DNA of 64,000 nt, from assembly GCA_036365455.1 (NCBI GenBank), contig JAWQUS010000002.1, positions 6,944,001 to 7,008,000 of the forward strand, written 5' to 3'. Positions 22,561-33,809 of this stretch are shown here, piece by piece (position 1 is the first letter of the stretch; every line of letters begins with the position of its first letter). The notes below the pieces were generated by a model that saw only the letters and a list, made by a program, of their open reading frames with translations, was not told the origin of the DNA and did no database searches. The DNA is from Macrosoma leucophasiata (Eukaryota; Arthropoda; Insecta; Lepidoptera; Hedylidae). Position numbers and translations under genes: made by a program.

Positions 22561-22772
22561 AAGGACTTATTACACGGCACGGTATTCAGGGTACGATAGC
22601 AAGGGTCAAGGTAGTGTAATAACATTTAGGGAGTTAGGGTCCTAATTAGAGCGACCGGAGCGGCCCGTGCGTTTGTACTGCGACCGGATAGTGTAATAAG
22701 CGGCAACCCGCCGCGAGGCCACGCCCACCCTTTCTGCCGGACCCTGAATACCGTGTCGTGTAATAGCCTTTT
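22561..22772. mobile_element. MITE with 32-bp terminal inverted repeats
   Basis: The left end TATTACACGGCACGGTATTC and the right end, inverted TATTACACGACACGGTATTC, both continue into AGGGT. 22561-22592 pairs with 22741-22772. The interior (about 148 bp) is GC-rich with GAGCGACCGGAGCGGCCC and has no coding capacity. I cannot see a clear target duplication, so the superfamily is unknown. Confidence 0.75.
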
Positions 22773-23143
22773 AAGCAGGTATGTACCTATAGATGCAATA
22801 AAGTAACAAACACAGTTTACTTTCACATTTATATTCTTATTACTAAATACAACCCAGTCCCATTAGAAACATAGGAATTCAGAAAATAGAACAATAAAAA
22901 TTCTCCTCTATAAAAATGCGAACGCAGTGGAGTGGTGCTCGTATAAAGTATTGTAGTGACGTCTGTACCGGAGTCCGGCTGCAAGTTTACTGGGCCAATG
23001 TGCTTGTTCCACTACATTTAACAGATGAAAGGGTAGCTTTCGAATAGACGCTTGTAAATAATGACCCGTTCCAGGTGAATATATAGAAGTAAACGTAGAA
23101 TATATAGATAGTCATGTATATACGTTTTTTTTTTTTTGTTTTT

Positions 23144-23400
23144 ATGGCATCGCTATTACGCATATTGCCAGTGTCAAGTAAAACGATATTTCGTATTCAT
23201 TTAAACAGCGTAAAAGTGTAACTCACTTGACTGACATACCACACCTGACAACTTATACACCCAACACTTACATATTATACTTGATGACTATATTAAACTA
23301 GTCATCAAGTATAATATGTAAGCATTAAGTATACCAGCTATCAAGTACGATATGTCAGTCAAGTTAGTTACACTCAAGTTATTCGAGTAAAGCGATGGCT
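23144..23400. mobile_element. Foldback element, almost fully self-complementary
   Basis: Three nested pairs of arms. Inner: 23267-23290 with 23299-23322, 24 bp perfect, 8-base loop. Middle: 23216-23238 with 23351-23373, one mismatch. Outer: GGCATCGCTATTACG near 23146 with the inverted GCCATCGCTTTACTCG near 23398. The RNA of either strand would form a long hairpin. No coding capacity. Confidence 0.8.
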
Positions 23401-23654
23401 ACTTTACCAAAACATTTACAATGAAATTTTGGAGGCAACCTGAAAGGTCGTGTTTTCGCACTGTTATTCTATTTCACTATACACGGGCACTATAATAAAC
23501 TTATATCAAACAAAATGCCACCAACTTTATTCAATATAACTTAAAAATACACCAAGAAAATTAAATAAAATAAGAGCACCATACGCCTCTTTCAAGGTTC
23601 CCGCCAAAACTCCATGTATATATGTTATTGCTATTGCTACATAATATTAATAGT

Positions 23655-23775
23655 GCTTTTTTTAGGGTACCGTAGTAAATAAGGAACCCTTATAGTTTCC
23701 CCATGTCCGTCTGTATGTCTGTCTCTCTGTCCGTACGTCCGTCCGTCCGTCCGTCCGTCCGTCCGTCAATAGTAC
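23655..23775 (+). repeat. FP-family repeat head with GTCC microsatellite
   Basis: TAGGGTACCGTAGTAAATAA and GGAACCCTTATAGTTTCCCC, then a TCTG/GTCC tract (about 23703-23767). Same head as at 41355. Confidence 0.55.
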
Positions 23776-23835
23776 GCCAATAGTAATTATATATAATGAA
23801 ATTTTATGTAACTACTATTATTTATATGATATATA

Positions 23836-24075
23836 ATGAGTTTTTACTGGTGGTAGAGCTCCAGTGACGGAGCTCGGGCGTAGGCACCACCGCATTACCG
23901 GGTAGTAATGTATGGCCCTGTAATTTCCGGCACAGAGGCATAACACCTTAGGCGTCAGGAGTGGCCACGCATCTGCATTTTGACCTTGGTCTTTGTGTAA
24001 GTGTCTATAGGCTGCAGTCATCACTTAACATCAATGTGAACTGCATGCTTGATTGTAACTTCCATTACTTAAAAA
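23836..24075 (+). mobile_element. SINE-J with internal deletion
   Basis: Head TTTTTACTGGTGGTAGAGC to tail CATGCTTGATTGTAACTTCC plus A-run. The TACTTGCCGCTAAATGGTAG block is missing. Confidence 0.75.
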
Positions 24076-24199
24076 AAAATCTAAACGTTGTCAAATCCAG
24101 TTAATTTAGTACTAGGACTGATTTTTGACAGATATTTTGTCTGCGTTGATTAAATTCTCGAAGCGATATAATAAACCAATTCTTTTGTAATTTTGTTTG

Positions 24200-24445
24200 T
24201 AAATAAGTAAGTTAAGTGATGAAGTCTTCCTACAACCTATAGACACCCACACAAAGATCAAGGTCAAAATGCAGATGCATTACTACTCCTGAGGCCTAAA
24301 GTGTTATGCCACTGTGCCGGAAATTACAGGGCCGTACATTACTACCTACAAACACTACCATTACGCAGCAACTATATTAGGTAATGCGGTGGTGCCTACG
24401 CCCGCACGCTCCGTCACTGGAGCTCTACCACCAGTAAGAATATGA
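24200..24445 (-). mobile_element. SINE-J, tail truncated
   Basis: From AAGTTAAGTGATGAAGTC to GGAGCTCTACCACCAGTAAG; the poly(A) and last tail bases are lost. Confidence 0.75.
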
Positions 24446-25342
24446 ATCAGCCATCTTAAATAGGTACACACTGCGAACGAAAGCAAGAATCCTTACAAAA
24501 ACATCCAAAAGCAAATATGTTACATTAGAACCATTGCTTCTTTTACACGATAACATAAACGAAATTCCGCGTCAGCGATACGCAAACATTCCGTGTCATT
24601 GTTACGGTAAATAAGGTATCGTTTAAAAACGACATATTATGGCAACTCACAAATTGAATATGTCACAATACATTCTACTATCAGTTCCAGTCGAATGAGC
24701 CCCTTCAATGTTCGTTCCAATTACCACAGCTTTCAAAGATAGGTACGTAAATGAATAGACTCTGGTTTTAAGACGGGCCCGTGGGATTGAAAGGGACCCT
24801 TCGGCCTCGGTGACAAGCCTCCTTATATTAAGGTTGGATGATGGAATATCGATGTACCTATCGGGAATTATTTTCCGTAAGCAGGGTTCTGATGTCGACG
24901 TAAATAGACTTTGCGAAACTTGCACTCAAACTTTAGCGTGGGATGAAGATGGAACTTGTTGAGTAAGTTTTATTCTGAATATGTCGTATTTGTACAACTT
25001 ATATACGGTAAATTAACTTGTAATGTAATGGGTCCCTAGTTCGTGCAAAAAATTAAGAATACAAACAATTACGTATTAATATACAAATCATTGCCACTGT
25101 CTGTCAAGTGTCTGCTCGAGTTAAATGATTCTACCTATATATCTACAGTTTTCTTTTGCTATAGATTCTAAGGCGAAAAACGTACCTATAGATGCCGAAT
25201 AATGTCCTGACTCCTGAACATGAATGCAATAAGACAAAATTCTACTAAAATCTGCTAACGACACGTGTCATAAGTTAATAAGTATTAGTAAGGTATTGGA
25301 GTGTGTGTAGTATACAAAAAGTATTTGTTATCAATGACGTTA
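24446..25342 (-). other. Unassigned; contains a 92-codon open frame
   Basis: The minus frame 24925-24647 includes LRKIIPDRYIDIPSSNLNIR and LKAVVIGTNIEGAHSTGTDS. No family is recognised. Composition is close to that of its neighbours, so it may be chance. Confidence 0.2.
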
Positions 25343-25655
25343 CTTCACGCCTGTAATCCCCGAAGGGGTAGGCAGAGGTAAATGCATGCATTCAAGCATA
25401 CATGCAAACACCCACGATTCGCCGGTTACGTTATTGGCCCATGTAACACATGTAACAGGTGTCGAGCCTGTTGACATCTCCGAGCATGTTACCAAACTTC
25501 GAGGTACTGGGAAATTTCCAGAAAATTGAAAAATACCAATAGAACCAGAGATAAAGGTCTTTACACCATTATCTCTGATAACCCCGTACCCGGGAATCGA
25601 ACCCAGGACCTCAGCGTAGTAGTAAGTTAAAGCTACCACTAGGCTACTGAGGCAG
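25343..25655 (-). mobile_element. SINE-B, near full length
   Basis: Minus strand: CTGCCTCAGTAGCCTAGTGG head, B box GGTTCGATTCCCGG, body GAAATTTCCCAGTACCTCG, tail GGGATTACAGGCGTGAAG. A cleaner copy than 3222, without the microsatellite expansion. Confidence 0.8.
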
Positions 25656-27489
25656 TTTATGTTATCAATGAGGTTTATACAAAGAGAAGACACCGTGAAC
25701 ATACAGCCGGTTCCGTTTTTAAATGTATTTGACAGATATTAATGACACATTTCCACGTCACCTGTTATTTTACTTTGGAAAACCGTGGTAAATTGAATGC
25801 AGAAAACTGGAACCATGTTAGTAAGTGCGGTATCCTGTATAGTACTTTAGTATATCAGTAGTACTTTAGTATATCATAGGTCAATGGTTGATACACATTT
25901 TTTCAAATAAAGCTTCGATGATATTATAAGGTCTTTCAAGCAATTAAGCACTGAAAATATCATGCCATAGTAGGTAGGTACTATAAGAAAATCGCAAATC
26001 TTTTCCAACAGTTGTAAAATATAAATAGCACTGCGCTTAGGTAATTAACAATCTTCTACGAATAACGAACAATACAACACCGTACGTTCAAGTTAAATTG
26101 AATTATCATGTTTGCTTTATTATGCCTCGCAAATATCTAAAAGTGTATTAAATTATAGCAAAAAATATTAAAGTTATGTTATTTAAATAATACAAGTAAC
26201 TATTGAGCATGCGATTCACATTTATCGCAGTTAAATTAATACTACAGTCAAACACAATATACAATGTGCTGGATGTTATTTTAAATGTGATAATGGTGGC
26301 CAAGAAGTATACTGATCATATAGAAATAGATGGTAAGTGAAAAATGTACAAATATCTACACGAAAATTGAAGGTTTGCCTTTGCTAAGGCGTAAGAGTTC
26401 TTGCAATTCATGAGTGCGCGTTTGGTTGTAGTTAAACATGACATACTGAGCGGCCAGTCGCGTGCCCGTTTCCGCACATACGGATTTACCCTTGTGTAAA
26501 TATTATGTTTTTACCACAATCAAGATTCCGCCTCGCTCGTGAATTGCGAAAACTACAACCAAATAAATCCGGATCAAACATTTTTTTTTTGGTCTTATTA
26601 TACAGTTACGCATAAACAAAACTACAAATGAAATTTGCACATCCGGTAATATATCTAACAATAACTAAGAGCAAGACAACTCCAATCTCGTGACAAAAAA
26701 AACTCTAAAAGCATGTCGGTCGCTTCTGAAAGTCGTTGAAAGACAGTTCGAAAGCCGGTTGCAAGCCACGACAAAGACGACAAATTTCCTCAGCATTCAC
26801 ACGGAAGGCTGTCGTATCGAACGGCGGGTATACTATTGGAAATTATTTCACGAGAACGAATTCTGTCGGAGACATAAGTAGGTCGCGATGTTTTATGGTA
26901 ACATTTCTCACCGGCGCGCTTCTTTTGACCCCTTTGTGTGGAAAGCGGCCGTCATCGCTTAACCAAATAAATCCGAGTTAATGCTGCTACAATATCAAAT
27001 ATTGGAGTTAAAAGACGCTGCTTTGCATTGCGAAAATAATGTTATTATGGCGGGTAATACTCTAAATCGGTCGGAATAAACGTTTCAGTTAAGTGAAGTG
27101 GAATGGTTTAGGAAGGAAAATCATTCGAGTATTTAATTTATTTTACTTTGAGATCATGCTCTGCCTATTGTGAATATACTGCCCGACAAACGCTGTATAT
27201 TATCTACTAATTATTATATTGTTTTAAATGCGAGAGTGTAAAAAAAAATCAAAGAAAAATGGAATCCATGAATCGATTTTATAACAGGACTTGAACCAGC
27301 AACTATAATTATTAATTTTGCATATTAAGCGGTGGCGCATTTTTGTCTTGAAGTTTAATAAAATCATTCAAGTAATGGATATAAGGTCATAATCATCTAT
27401 TAGATCTAGAAAATGTAGTTTTACAATTTGCTTTTTCGGTAGTATTTTTGATAAGAAATAATTGCCGGCGCAAAGGTATAATAGATTTG
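25656..27489. other. No recognisable gene; small permuted repeat
   Basis: GCAATTCATGAGTG followed by GGTTGTAGTT (about 26405-26438) recurs in inverted, permuted order at about 26540-26563. Overlapping frames at 26690-26981 show no domain. Confidence 0.4.
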
Positions 27490-27845
27490 ACTTTACCAGT
27501 GGCAATGCATTCTACACATAAAATTGGCACTTTAAAGCTTAATAAGTCATGAACAGTTAACTAAATCGAAAAATTATATTGGCACCTAACATTTATGAAA
27601 TACCTATCCAACGATGTCCCACACTAGGTATATAATATACGAAAAATAAAAAAATGATCCACGATTTGATCATTTTTTTTTTCATGTTTATATTCTACCA
27701 CTTTGTCGGCGTGACTAAGGTGTATACTTGTGCCTAATTTCAAGTCTCTAGTACCTATAGTTTTTGCCCTTAGCCGAGGACGGATAGACAGATAGACAGA
27801 CAAACAGTCAGACAGATGGACATGGCGAAACTATAAACTAACTTA
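27490..27845 (-). mobile_element. FP-family repeat, long form
   Basis: On the minus strand it carries TTATAGTTTCGCCATG, a TCTG-type tract, GGCACAAGTATACACCTTA, CATCGTTGGATAGG and TTAAGCTTTAAAGTGCCAA, collinear with 41355-41700 on the plus strand. It holds an internal A/T hairpin around 27648-27682. Confidence 0.6.
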
Positions 27846-28409
27846 ACTTTTGCTATTAAAGCAGCGTTATCAATACCACAGTACAATTCACGATTTCGAT
27901 AAACACTTTAAACTAGTGATCATTTACAAATGGAATTGTGTCGTGTAGAAAATGTTTTTAGTTAGTGACTAACAGCTACCGCGAACTTGTTCACTGTATC
28001 TGACGTCTGGCCTCTTTTATTTCCACTTGCACATTTATTTTCTTTTATACATATCACCTTTTTCTTTTGTATCGAGGTTTCACACGGTTAAAGTCAGGAT
28101 GGAAACAGTTGTATCGTCGTTTCGATGAAAACATGGGACTTTCTTTTTTTAAGTAATTATCTTATCTAAATACAATTACCGTGAATTCGTTGGTTGAGTG
28201 TCCTTCGCTTTGTGCTTACCTGAAAATAAAAAAAAATGTGATAATTGTTTCAGGTATGTTATTTAGGTACTTTTTTAAATTATTGGAATCTAAATAAATA
28301 TTTATTTTATTAAACATTCAGTTATCCAGGCTAATCTATTTTTCACAGTACACAACAAGTATAATTATTTTCTTTATTGTTCGTAGTTTTGTTTTGGGCA
28401 TTGGAATTG
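27846..28409. other. No recognisable feature
   Basis: AT-rich; no supportable gene or repeat. Confidence 0.45.
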
Positions 28410-28580
28410 ATTTTTTTTTTTTTATGTAATAAACGTGGCAAACAAGCATGCAGTTCACATTGATGTTAAGTGATGACTGCAGCCTATAGACACCCACACA
28501 ATGACCAGAGGTCAAAATGCAGATGCGCTGCCACTCCTGAGGCATTAGGTGTTATGCCTCTGTGCCAGAAATTACAGAGA
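28410..28580 (-). mobile_element. SINE-J, 3' half
   Basis: T13 run at about 28411, then the tail and middle blocks up to GTGCCAGAAATTACAGAG, where homology stops. Confidence 0.75.
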
Positions 28581-28837
28581 TTTGATGTCTTTAATTTTGG
28601 TTTGGGAGTGGTTTAGAATATTTTTGTGAAAGAATAATATGGAACAGACAAAAATTCGTGAGATATATTTTTTTGTATTAGGTATCTGACGTGACCTTAG
28701 GATGATTCCTTCATTAGGATGGGATTAAAAAAATATTCGAAAAATTGGGTTTTCTGCAATGTTTACTATACTTATTTATACACATGAAAATATTAGCTAC
28801 ACCTTGGTTATACTTAATTTTGTATATGTATTATTTT

Positions 28838-29090
28838 ACTGGTAGTAGACCTCAAGTCACAGACCTCGCGGGCGTAGGCACCGCTGCATTACCTAATCTA
28901 CTTGCCGCTAAATGGTAGTGTCCAGCACTATCGTGTTCTGGTCAGGTCATAACGCCTTAAGCCTCAGGAGTGGCAACGCATCTATATGGAAATCTTTGGA
29001 TATTATTTAGATGTTTTAAGGCTACGCTATTACTTACCATCAATGTAAATTGTATGCCTATCAGCCACTTCATATTATAAAAAAAATATA
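28838..29090 (+). mobile_element. SINE-J with a small foreign insert
   Basis: Head TTTTACTGGTAGTAGACCTC through GGAGTGGCAACGCATCT. An unrelated 40 bases interrupt it (about 28985-29025), and the tail then resumes at ATCAATGTAAATTGTATGCC followed by A-run. Confidence 0.65.
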
Positions 29091-29825
29091 TATTTGTAAA
29101 TATATGCACAATATATAGTCCCATCCATAGATTTATAGAACCCCGTATTTTATTCTGAATTCAAATAAAGATAGCTACTTCACGCTATATAAAACACAAC
29201 TTCACAATCAATAAAATAGTGCACGTATATAGGTGTAAAATTTGTAAAAAGGCGAGTCGGAAGGCTGCACGGCGCTTGCCGCCCCGACACAATGATGGAT
29301 TAATAGCCGCACTCTCTCACTACAATTTAAACTGCCCGAGAAGAAGGCGAAAACTTTAAAATGCAGTGATATACCTGATGTAGTTAGTTACCTGGAGTAC
29401 GACGTACTTTGGTACAATGTAGATAAATCAGCATAGTTTTGTTCGTCTTAATGGATGTTTCGAAATGGATAGCTTTTGGAAAAATAAGAAAAATGCTTCT
29501 ATTATTTTCTAAGCTATTTATTTCCGTATGTTCCACATTTTGCCAATGTTAAATCTTTATTCCCTGTTGTGTTTAATTGATTCACTTTTTTTTTAATATT
29601 TCTGTTACCTAAATGTGCTTAGTAATTGTAGAAACAATTTTCAGAAAATCACCGCCTTTTTTCTCTTTTGAGATTTGGGTATTTTGTTTAGAAATATGCT
29701 TGATAGTCTTGATACACAGCCTATACCTACTAAGGTAATAAATAGGCTAGATCTATGTTTATTATTTGGGGTCAAAACATACCTGGCAAATCATGAATAT
29801 GTGATTTCAATGTCAGTAATTATAT
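29091..29825. other. No recognisable feature
   Basis: AT-rich; includes GGCGAGTCGGAAGGCTGCAC near 29253 that I cannot place. Confidence 0.4.
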
Positions 29826-29992
29826 ATTATCGATGACTCGGTTGGTCCAGCGGAGTGTGACAGTGTGACACTTGATTCGAGGTTCGCGGGATCGATCCTC
29901 GCACCAGGACAAATATTTGTATTGTCTACAGATATTTGTCTTGGTGCCCGGTGATGTGTGTGTACAACGGGACCACACCATGATACAGGTTT
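29826..29992 (+). mobile_element. SINE-A, split by a LINE insertion
   Basis: Head GATGACTCGGTTGGTCCAGC, B box around 29883-29900, body ACAGATATTTGTCTTGGTG, and ATGATACAGGTTT at the insertion point. The last piece continues after the LINE at 32105-32140 (ATGATACAGGTTTACTTCTA), matching the order of the 8695 copy. Confidence 0.75.
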
Positions 29993-30352
29993 GAGTTGCC
30001 CGCCGGTGTTGCCCGCCGGTGTTGCTCGCGGACACATGTGCGCACACCGCTTCGTTCACGTCTTCGGAAAGTGAAAGGGAACTATGCGTAGTGAAGTGTG
30101 CTTCCCACGTTAGTTCTATCTCGCTCATCCTAGCATTATCATTCTGCTGCGTCGAACGCCCCGAACTCGGTGCGTCGGTATCGCCTACCCTGCGTAGGCG
30201 TGAAAAGCCCATCGAGGGCTTGGATGTGTGTTCCGCGGTTAGAGTACTCCGAGTGTAAACGATTTGAACGTTAGTGCAGTGCTGTACGAGTAGCTGGGGC
30301 CGTTTTCGTAGTGCAAATTTAATTTGCACGAGGAAAGCGGCCGACAGGCACC

Positions 30353-30613
30353 GTGCAGCCTCACGTCGAGGACGTACGGAATCTTCGGGAACTCGTTCAG
30401 TCGCAGGATATACACATTATCCTACTGGGCGAGACGAAACTACGCCCCGAACAGGAGCTTCGGGTGAACAACTACTTCGTGTACCGCCATGACGAGGTGT
30501 CACCGCGAGGCCCTGCATACAGGGGGACAGCGGCGCTCGTCAGGCGGGACCTGGTGCATGAGGAGGTGGACACACTGCCCTTTGTGTCGACTCGCACTAA
30601 GGGAGTGCGATAA
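30353..30613 (+). pseudogene. LINE endonuclease N-terminal fragment
   Basis: Reads EDVRNLRELVQSQDIHIILL, GETKLRPEQELRVNNYFVYR, then GTAALVRRDLVHEE and STRTKGVR. The E in LLGETKL matches the catalytic Glu of apurinic-endonuclease domains. The frame ends at a stop right after TKGVR, and the rest of the nuclease is deleted. After the stop, residues of the RT-proximal linker continue in another frame (YGAKDRAEILANYLEGVFTP, about 30730-30795). Confidence 0.8.
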
Positions 30614-30846
30614 GGTAACGGCTGGGATAAGGTTATAAACCGAGCAGCCGTCAGCGACACCAATCTTTATGCACTCACCCGTGCACCGACCAAGGAGGCG
30701 AGCCCCGTATATCCGCTCCTCGACAGTTCCGGGAAACGGTGCTACGGGGCTAAGGACCGGGCTGAGATATTGGCCAATTACTTGGAGGGTGTATTTACCC
30801 CCCATCCCCCTTCGCAGGACCCCGCGATCGTCACGCATCACGATGA

Positions 30847-31631
30847 TTGCGAGCGCCGAGTGAGGGAACTATTGTCGGTCACGCCCCAGCCGCTCCGGGG
30901 GGAGGATTTCATCTCCCCGTCCAAGTCCTAACGTCGTCGCCCCGGTTGCATATAGCCCACGAACGTATGCAACGTCTGTTGGATGTACTGCCAGAGTGGT
31001 TTGACAGGTGGCGGGTGGCCGTCAACGTGGGTAAGACGGCCGCTCTCCCTACGCGAGTAACCCGCTGCAGGCTGCCACCACTCAGGCTTCGTGGCGAGGA
31101 GGTGCAGTGGCAGACACAGGCCAGATACCTCGGGTGCACCATCGATCGTGCGTTGCGCATGACGGGTGTCATGCGCAACGCACTGTGAACCACGTGGTGT
31201 GCCAGGCGGCGGAAGCGCGGTCGATGCTGCACCCGGTGTTGAGCTCGAAACTGCCGCTGCGCACTAAACTACGTCTGTACACAACGTACATCAGGTCGAG
31301 GCTGACGTATGCAGCGCTAGCGTGGTATGCGCTGTGCTCTGCGACGCAGCATAAACGGCTTCAGACTCAACAGAACGTGTGTCTCCGATTAATTGCCAAC
31401 GCGGGGAGGTACGTTCGAAATGACGTCATAGCACGGGGCCTGCGTGTGGAATCCGTGAAGGAGTTCGTGGCAAGTCTTGCACGCGACATGTATGACCGCG
31501 CCGAGAATGGGCCACACGAGCACCTCCATGGATTTGTCCCACTGCACAGTAGGTTTCCTGATGGGAGACCTCTCCCACGCGAAATCCTCACTGCTCCGGC
31601 AATAATCGGAGCACCCCGGGACGACGACTAG
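30847..31631 (+). pseudogene. LINE reverse transcriptase C-terminal half, frameshifted
   Basis: First piece: LPEWFDRWRVAVNVGKTAAL and QTQARYLGCTIDRALRM, the post-palm region after the YxDD box. It ends at a stop caused by a 16-bp inverted duplication (31148-31183). The second piece continues HVVCQAAEARSMLHPVLSSK, LRLYTTYIRSRLTYAALAWY and VRNDVIARGLRVESVKEFVA, ending APRDDD. The palm with the catalytic Asp pair is missing, so it is dead. Confidence 0.8.
31148..31183. repeat. Perfect 16-bp hairpin created inside the LINE
   Basis: GTGCGTTGCGCATGAC (31148-31163) and its exact inverse (31168-31183) with a GGGT loop. It falls within coding sequence and breaks the frame. Confidence 0.9.
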
Positions 31632-32140
31632 GTAGTTAGGTCCGACCCCGCGTTACGCGACCCGCAGCGCTAGTGAGTTTGACTCGATCTGACCTGCTGA
31701 TAGGTAGGACTGATATCACCCAACCTGTGTTCGAGACCCGGGTGAAGGAGGTTCTCCCCTGGGGCGCGGCCATAAGCCCAGCTAGAGCCAGAGCAGTGGT
31801 TGCGCCGTATAACTGTGGGCGTCGTCATCTTGGTGGGGACGCCCGCCACCCTTTGTTGTTGCAGCTGAGTGCCGAAGAAGCCCGCTGCAACCACCGACAA
31901 TAGAGAAGAGGTTGAGAGCACAGCCGGACTTGGATGCCAAAACCATGGTGACACGAGACCACGGTGCCCACCTTCTCCATCACAGCCCTCAAGGGGGTGC
32001 CAAACGCCGCCCTGCAGCCGCAGGGCAGAAGAAGCTGCAGCAAAGGGGGATGCCCCGGTGCTGCATCCGCGTCGCGCGAATGGTGCGCGCGAAGACCAGT
32101 GATGATGATACAGGTTTACTTCTAGTGTGGTCCATACCTA

Positions 32141-32534
32141 TGAGCGTATTTTATATACTTACTATCTTTTTCCTTGGAAGAGTAGTCGTTTTATTGCTTT
32201 GGGGCTAACGTTTAATCGTGGATTAATCTCAACCAGCTGAATTTAAATCGAAAGGAATGGAGCACTCCCATTCGTTTTAGATAAAGTAACATGTAAATTA
32301 ATGACATGTTTTCCAAAGACTCGTGATTTACATGATACGCGTCCCTATTTTAGGGGGGTCTATTCATTCATCAAAAACCAAAGTATCGTTTTTTAGAAAT
32401 CATAAACTTGAATCATGAAGAAGAACTTGTTAACATCACACATAAAGTTATCTCTATTAATTCTACAATAATATCACCTACATTTATTAACTCGTAGACC
32501 GATGGTAAAAATTACAAATGAATATGGTGAAGTG
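32141..32534. other. No recognisable feature
   Basis: AT-rich, no coding signal. Confidence 0.45.
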
Positions 32535-32886
32535 CGCATGGCCCCGCGACTGGTGTAGATCGTAAGCGATCTACTCGGTTAAGCAATACGGACGCGGTAG
32601 GGTGTGTGATGGGTGACCGCCAGTGGCAAATAAAAATGCGCGTTTCCGTGCTTCGGAGGGCATGTTAAGCCGTCAGTCCCGGTTGCTATCGATAGATAGC
32701 AGTCGTTAAACCTTGTGGGAGGCTTTATGGGCGGTTTGAAAATATCCTACAGCGAGTTGGCCACTAACCCCGTATCTCCACCAACCCGCATTGGTGCAGC
32801 GTGGTGGAGTAAGCTCCAGGCCCCTCCCGAAAAAGGGGAGAGACTCGTGCCCAGCAGTGGGACGTATAATGGGTTGCCATTATAAT
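32535..32886 (+). mobile_element. SINE-5S, longest copy
   Basis: About 350 bp. The head GCATGGCCCCGCGACTGG, then GTTAAGCAATACGGACGCGG and GATGGGTGACCGCCAGTGG, follows the order of the 3' half of 5S rRNA (GTTAAGC...CGGGCGCGGT...GATGGGTGACCGC), which includes the internal promoter. The body then carries GTGCTTCGGAGGGCATGTTAA and GCGTGGTGGAGTAAGCTCC. Not a functional 5S gene: the 5' half is divergent and short. Confidence 0.75.
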
Positions 32887-33164
32887 GATGTATTTTACCG
32901 GACTATCTTACCACAGAACAGGGCATTGGGGAAGGAGAATTTGGGAATTTACCATATTCAAAAGCTTAATTATTTCATTTTAGTATTTATTTGTTTCTTT
33001 TTTAAATGATAAAACAATATTGTGACTATGCAATAAGACATTTTCATAATGTATTTGCTACATAGAGCACGGAATTGAGAAACGTGTTGACGATTTGATA
33101 AGATTCTTTGGCTATTCAAAAAAAATTGACGGCAAGTACATTGAAATGCATCTGTGTTTGTTTA

Positions 33165-33420
33165 AGTAAGGAAGGTGGCAAACAAACATACAGCTCACAT
33201 TGATGCTAAGCGGTGACTGCAGCCTATAGATGTCTACACAAAAACCAGAGATCAAAATGCAGATGTGTTGCCACCCCTGAGTCCTAAGTTCTTGTCTCTG
33301 TGATAGTTATTACGGAGCCATACGTTACCGTCTAACCGGAACACGATAGTGCTGAACACTACTATTTGGCGGCAAATAGAGGTAATGCGGTGGACTATAC
33401 GTATATGGACTCCGTACTTA
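33165..33420 (-). mobile_element. SINE-J, 5' end lost
   Basis: GGAAGGTGGCAAACAAACAT to GAGGTAATGCGGTGGAC; the palindromic head is missing. Confidence 0.7.
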
Positions 33421-33809
33421 TCTTTCCCATAAAAAAAAATCTTTATAGGAAATTTTTGTTGCCATATAAACTATACAATTTGTTTTCAGTAAGAAGATCA
33501 GACCGTAACTGATTTCTTCCTATCGAATCGCCTTAGGCTGCCTTGTGCTTAGAGAATGGCAATGGTGTACATATTCACAATACGTAATTGATTTGCAAAG
33601 TTTCGATTGAAGCTGAGGTTTTGGGCGTACGCTTCGATAGTAGACTCTTATTTCGTGTTTGTATCAAGTTTAGTTCTGCCGCGGGCGGTTGCTCGCGACA
33701 CAACAGGCTCGGAGTCGGTACAACTATCTTGTAACTTATCCGCAACCATCTCAATCGTACATGCCCGACCTCGAGTTGTATCAATAACATAGTAGAAGGT
33801 ACTTAATAT
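33421..33809. other. No recognisable feature; edge of hAT target site
   Basis: Overlapping open frames on both strands (33575-33792) show no domain. 33802-33809 (CTTAATAT) is the left target copy of the next element. Confidence 0.4.

Larger units (their letters stand above)
29993..32104 (+). mobile_element. GC-rich, internally deleted LINE with 13-bp target duplication
   Basis: The 2.1-kb insert is much GC-richer than its flanks. It is bordered by a perfect 13-bp duplication, ATGATACAGGTTT (29980-29992 and 32105-32117), and ends GTGATG just before the second copy. The 5' UTR has a tandem CCCGCCGGTGTTG (about 29998-30023). It encodes pieces of an endonuclease (30353-30613) and of the RT C-terminal half (30847-31631), and has about 470 bp of 3' UTR. 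The RT palm is deleted. Clade uncertain: Jockey-like, R1-like or another apurinic-endonuclease LINE. Confidence 0.85.

Noticed and set aside
25575..25655. tRNA gene
   Set aside because: It is the head of SINE-B.
26690..26981. Two overlapping basic frames as a coding exon
   Set aside because: Frames overlap, lack a domain and have no supporting context.
30019..30492. Overlapping short frames on both strands as genes
   Set aside because: GC-rich LINE 5' UTR produces chance frames; only the endonuclease piece has family motifs.
32560..32640. 5S rRNA gene
   Set aside because: Only the 3' half resembles 5S and it is fused to a SINE body.
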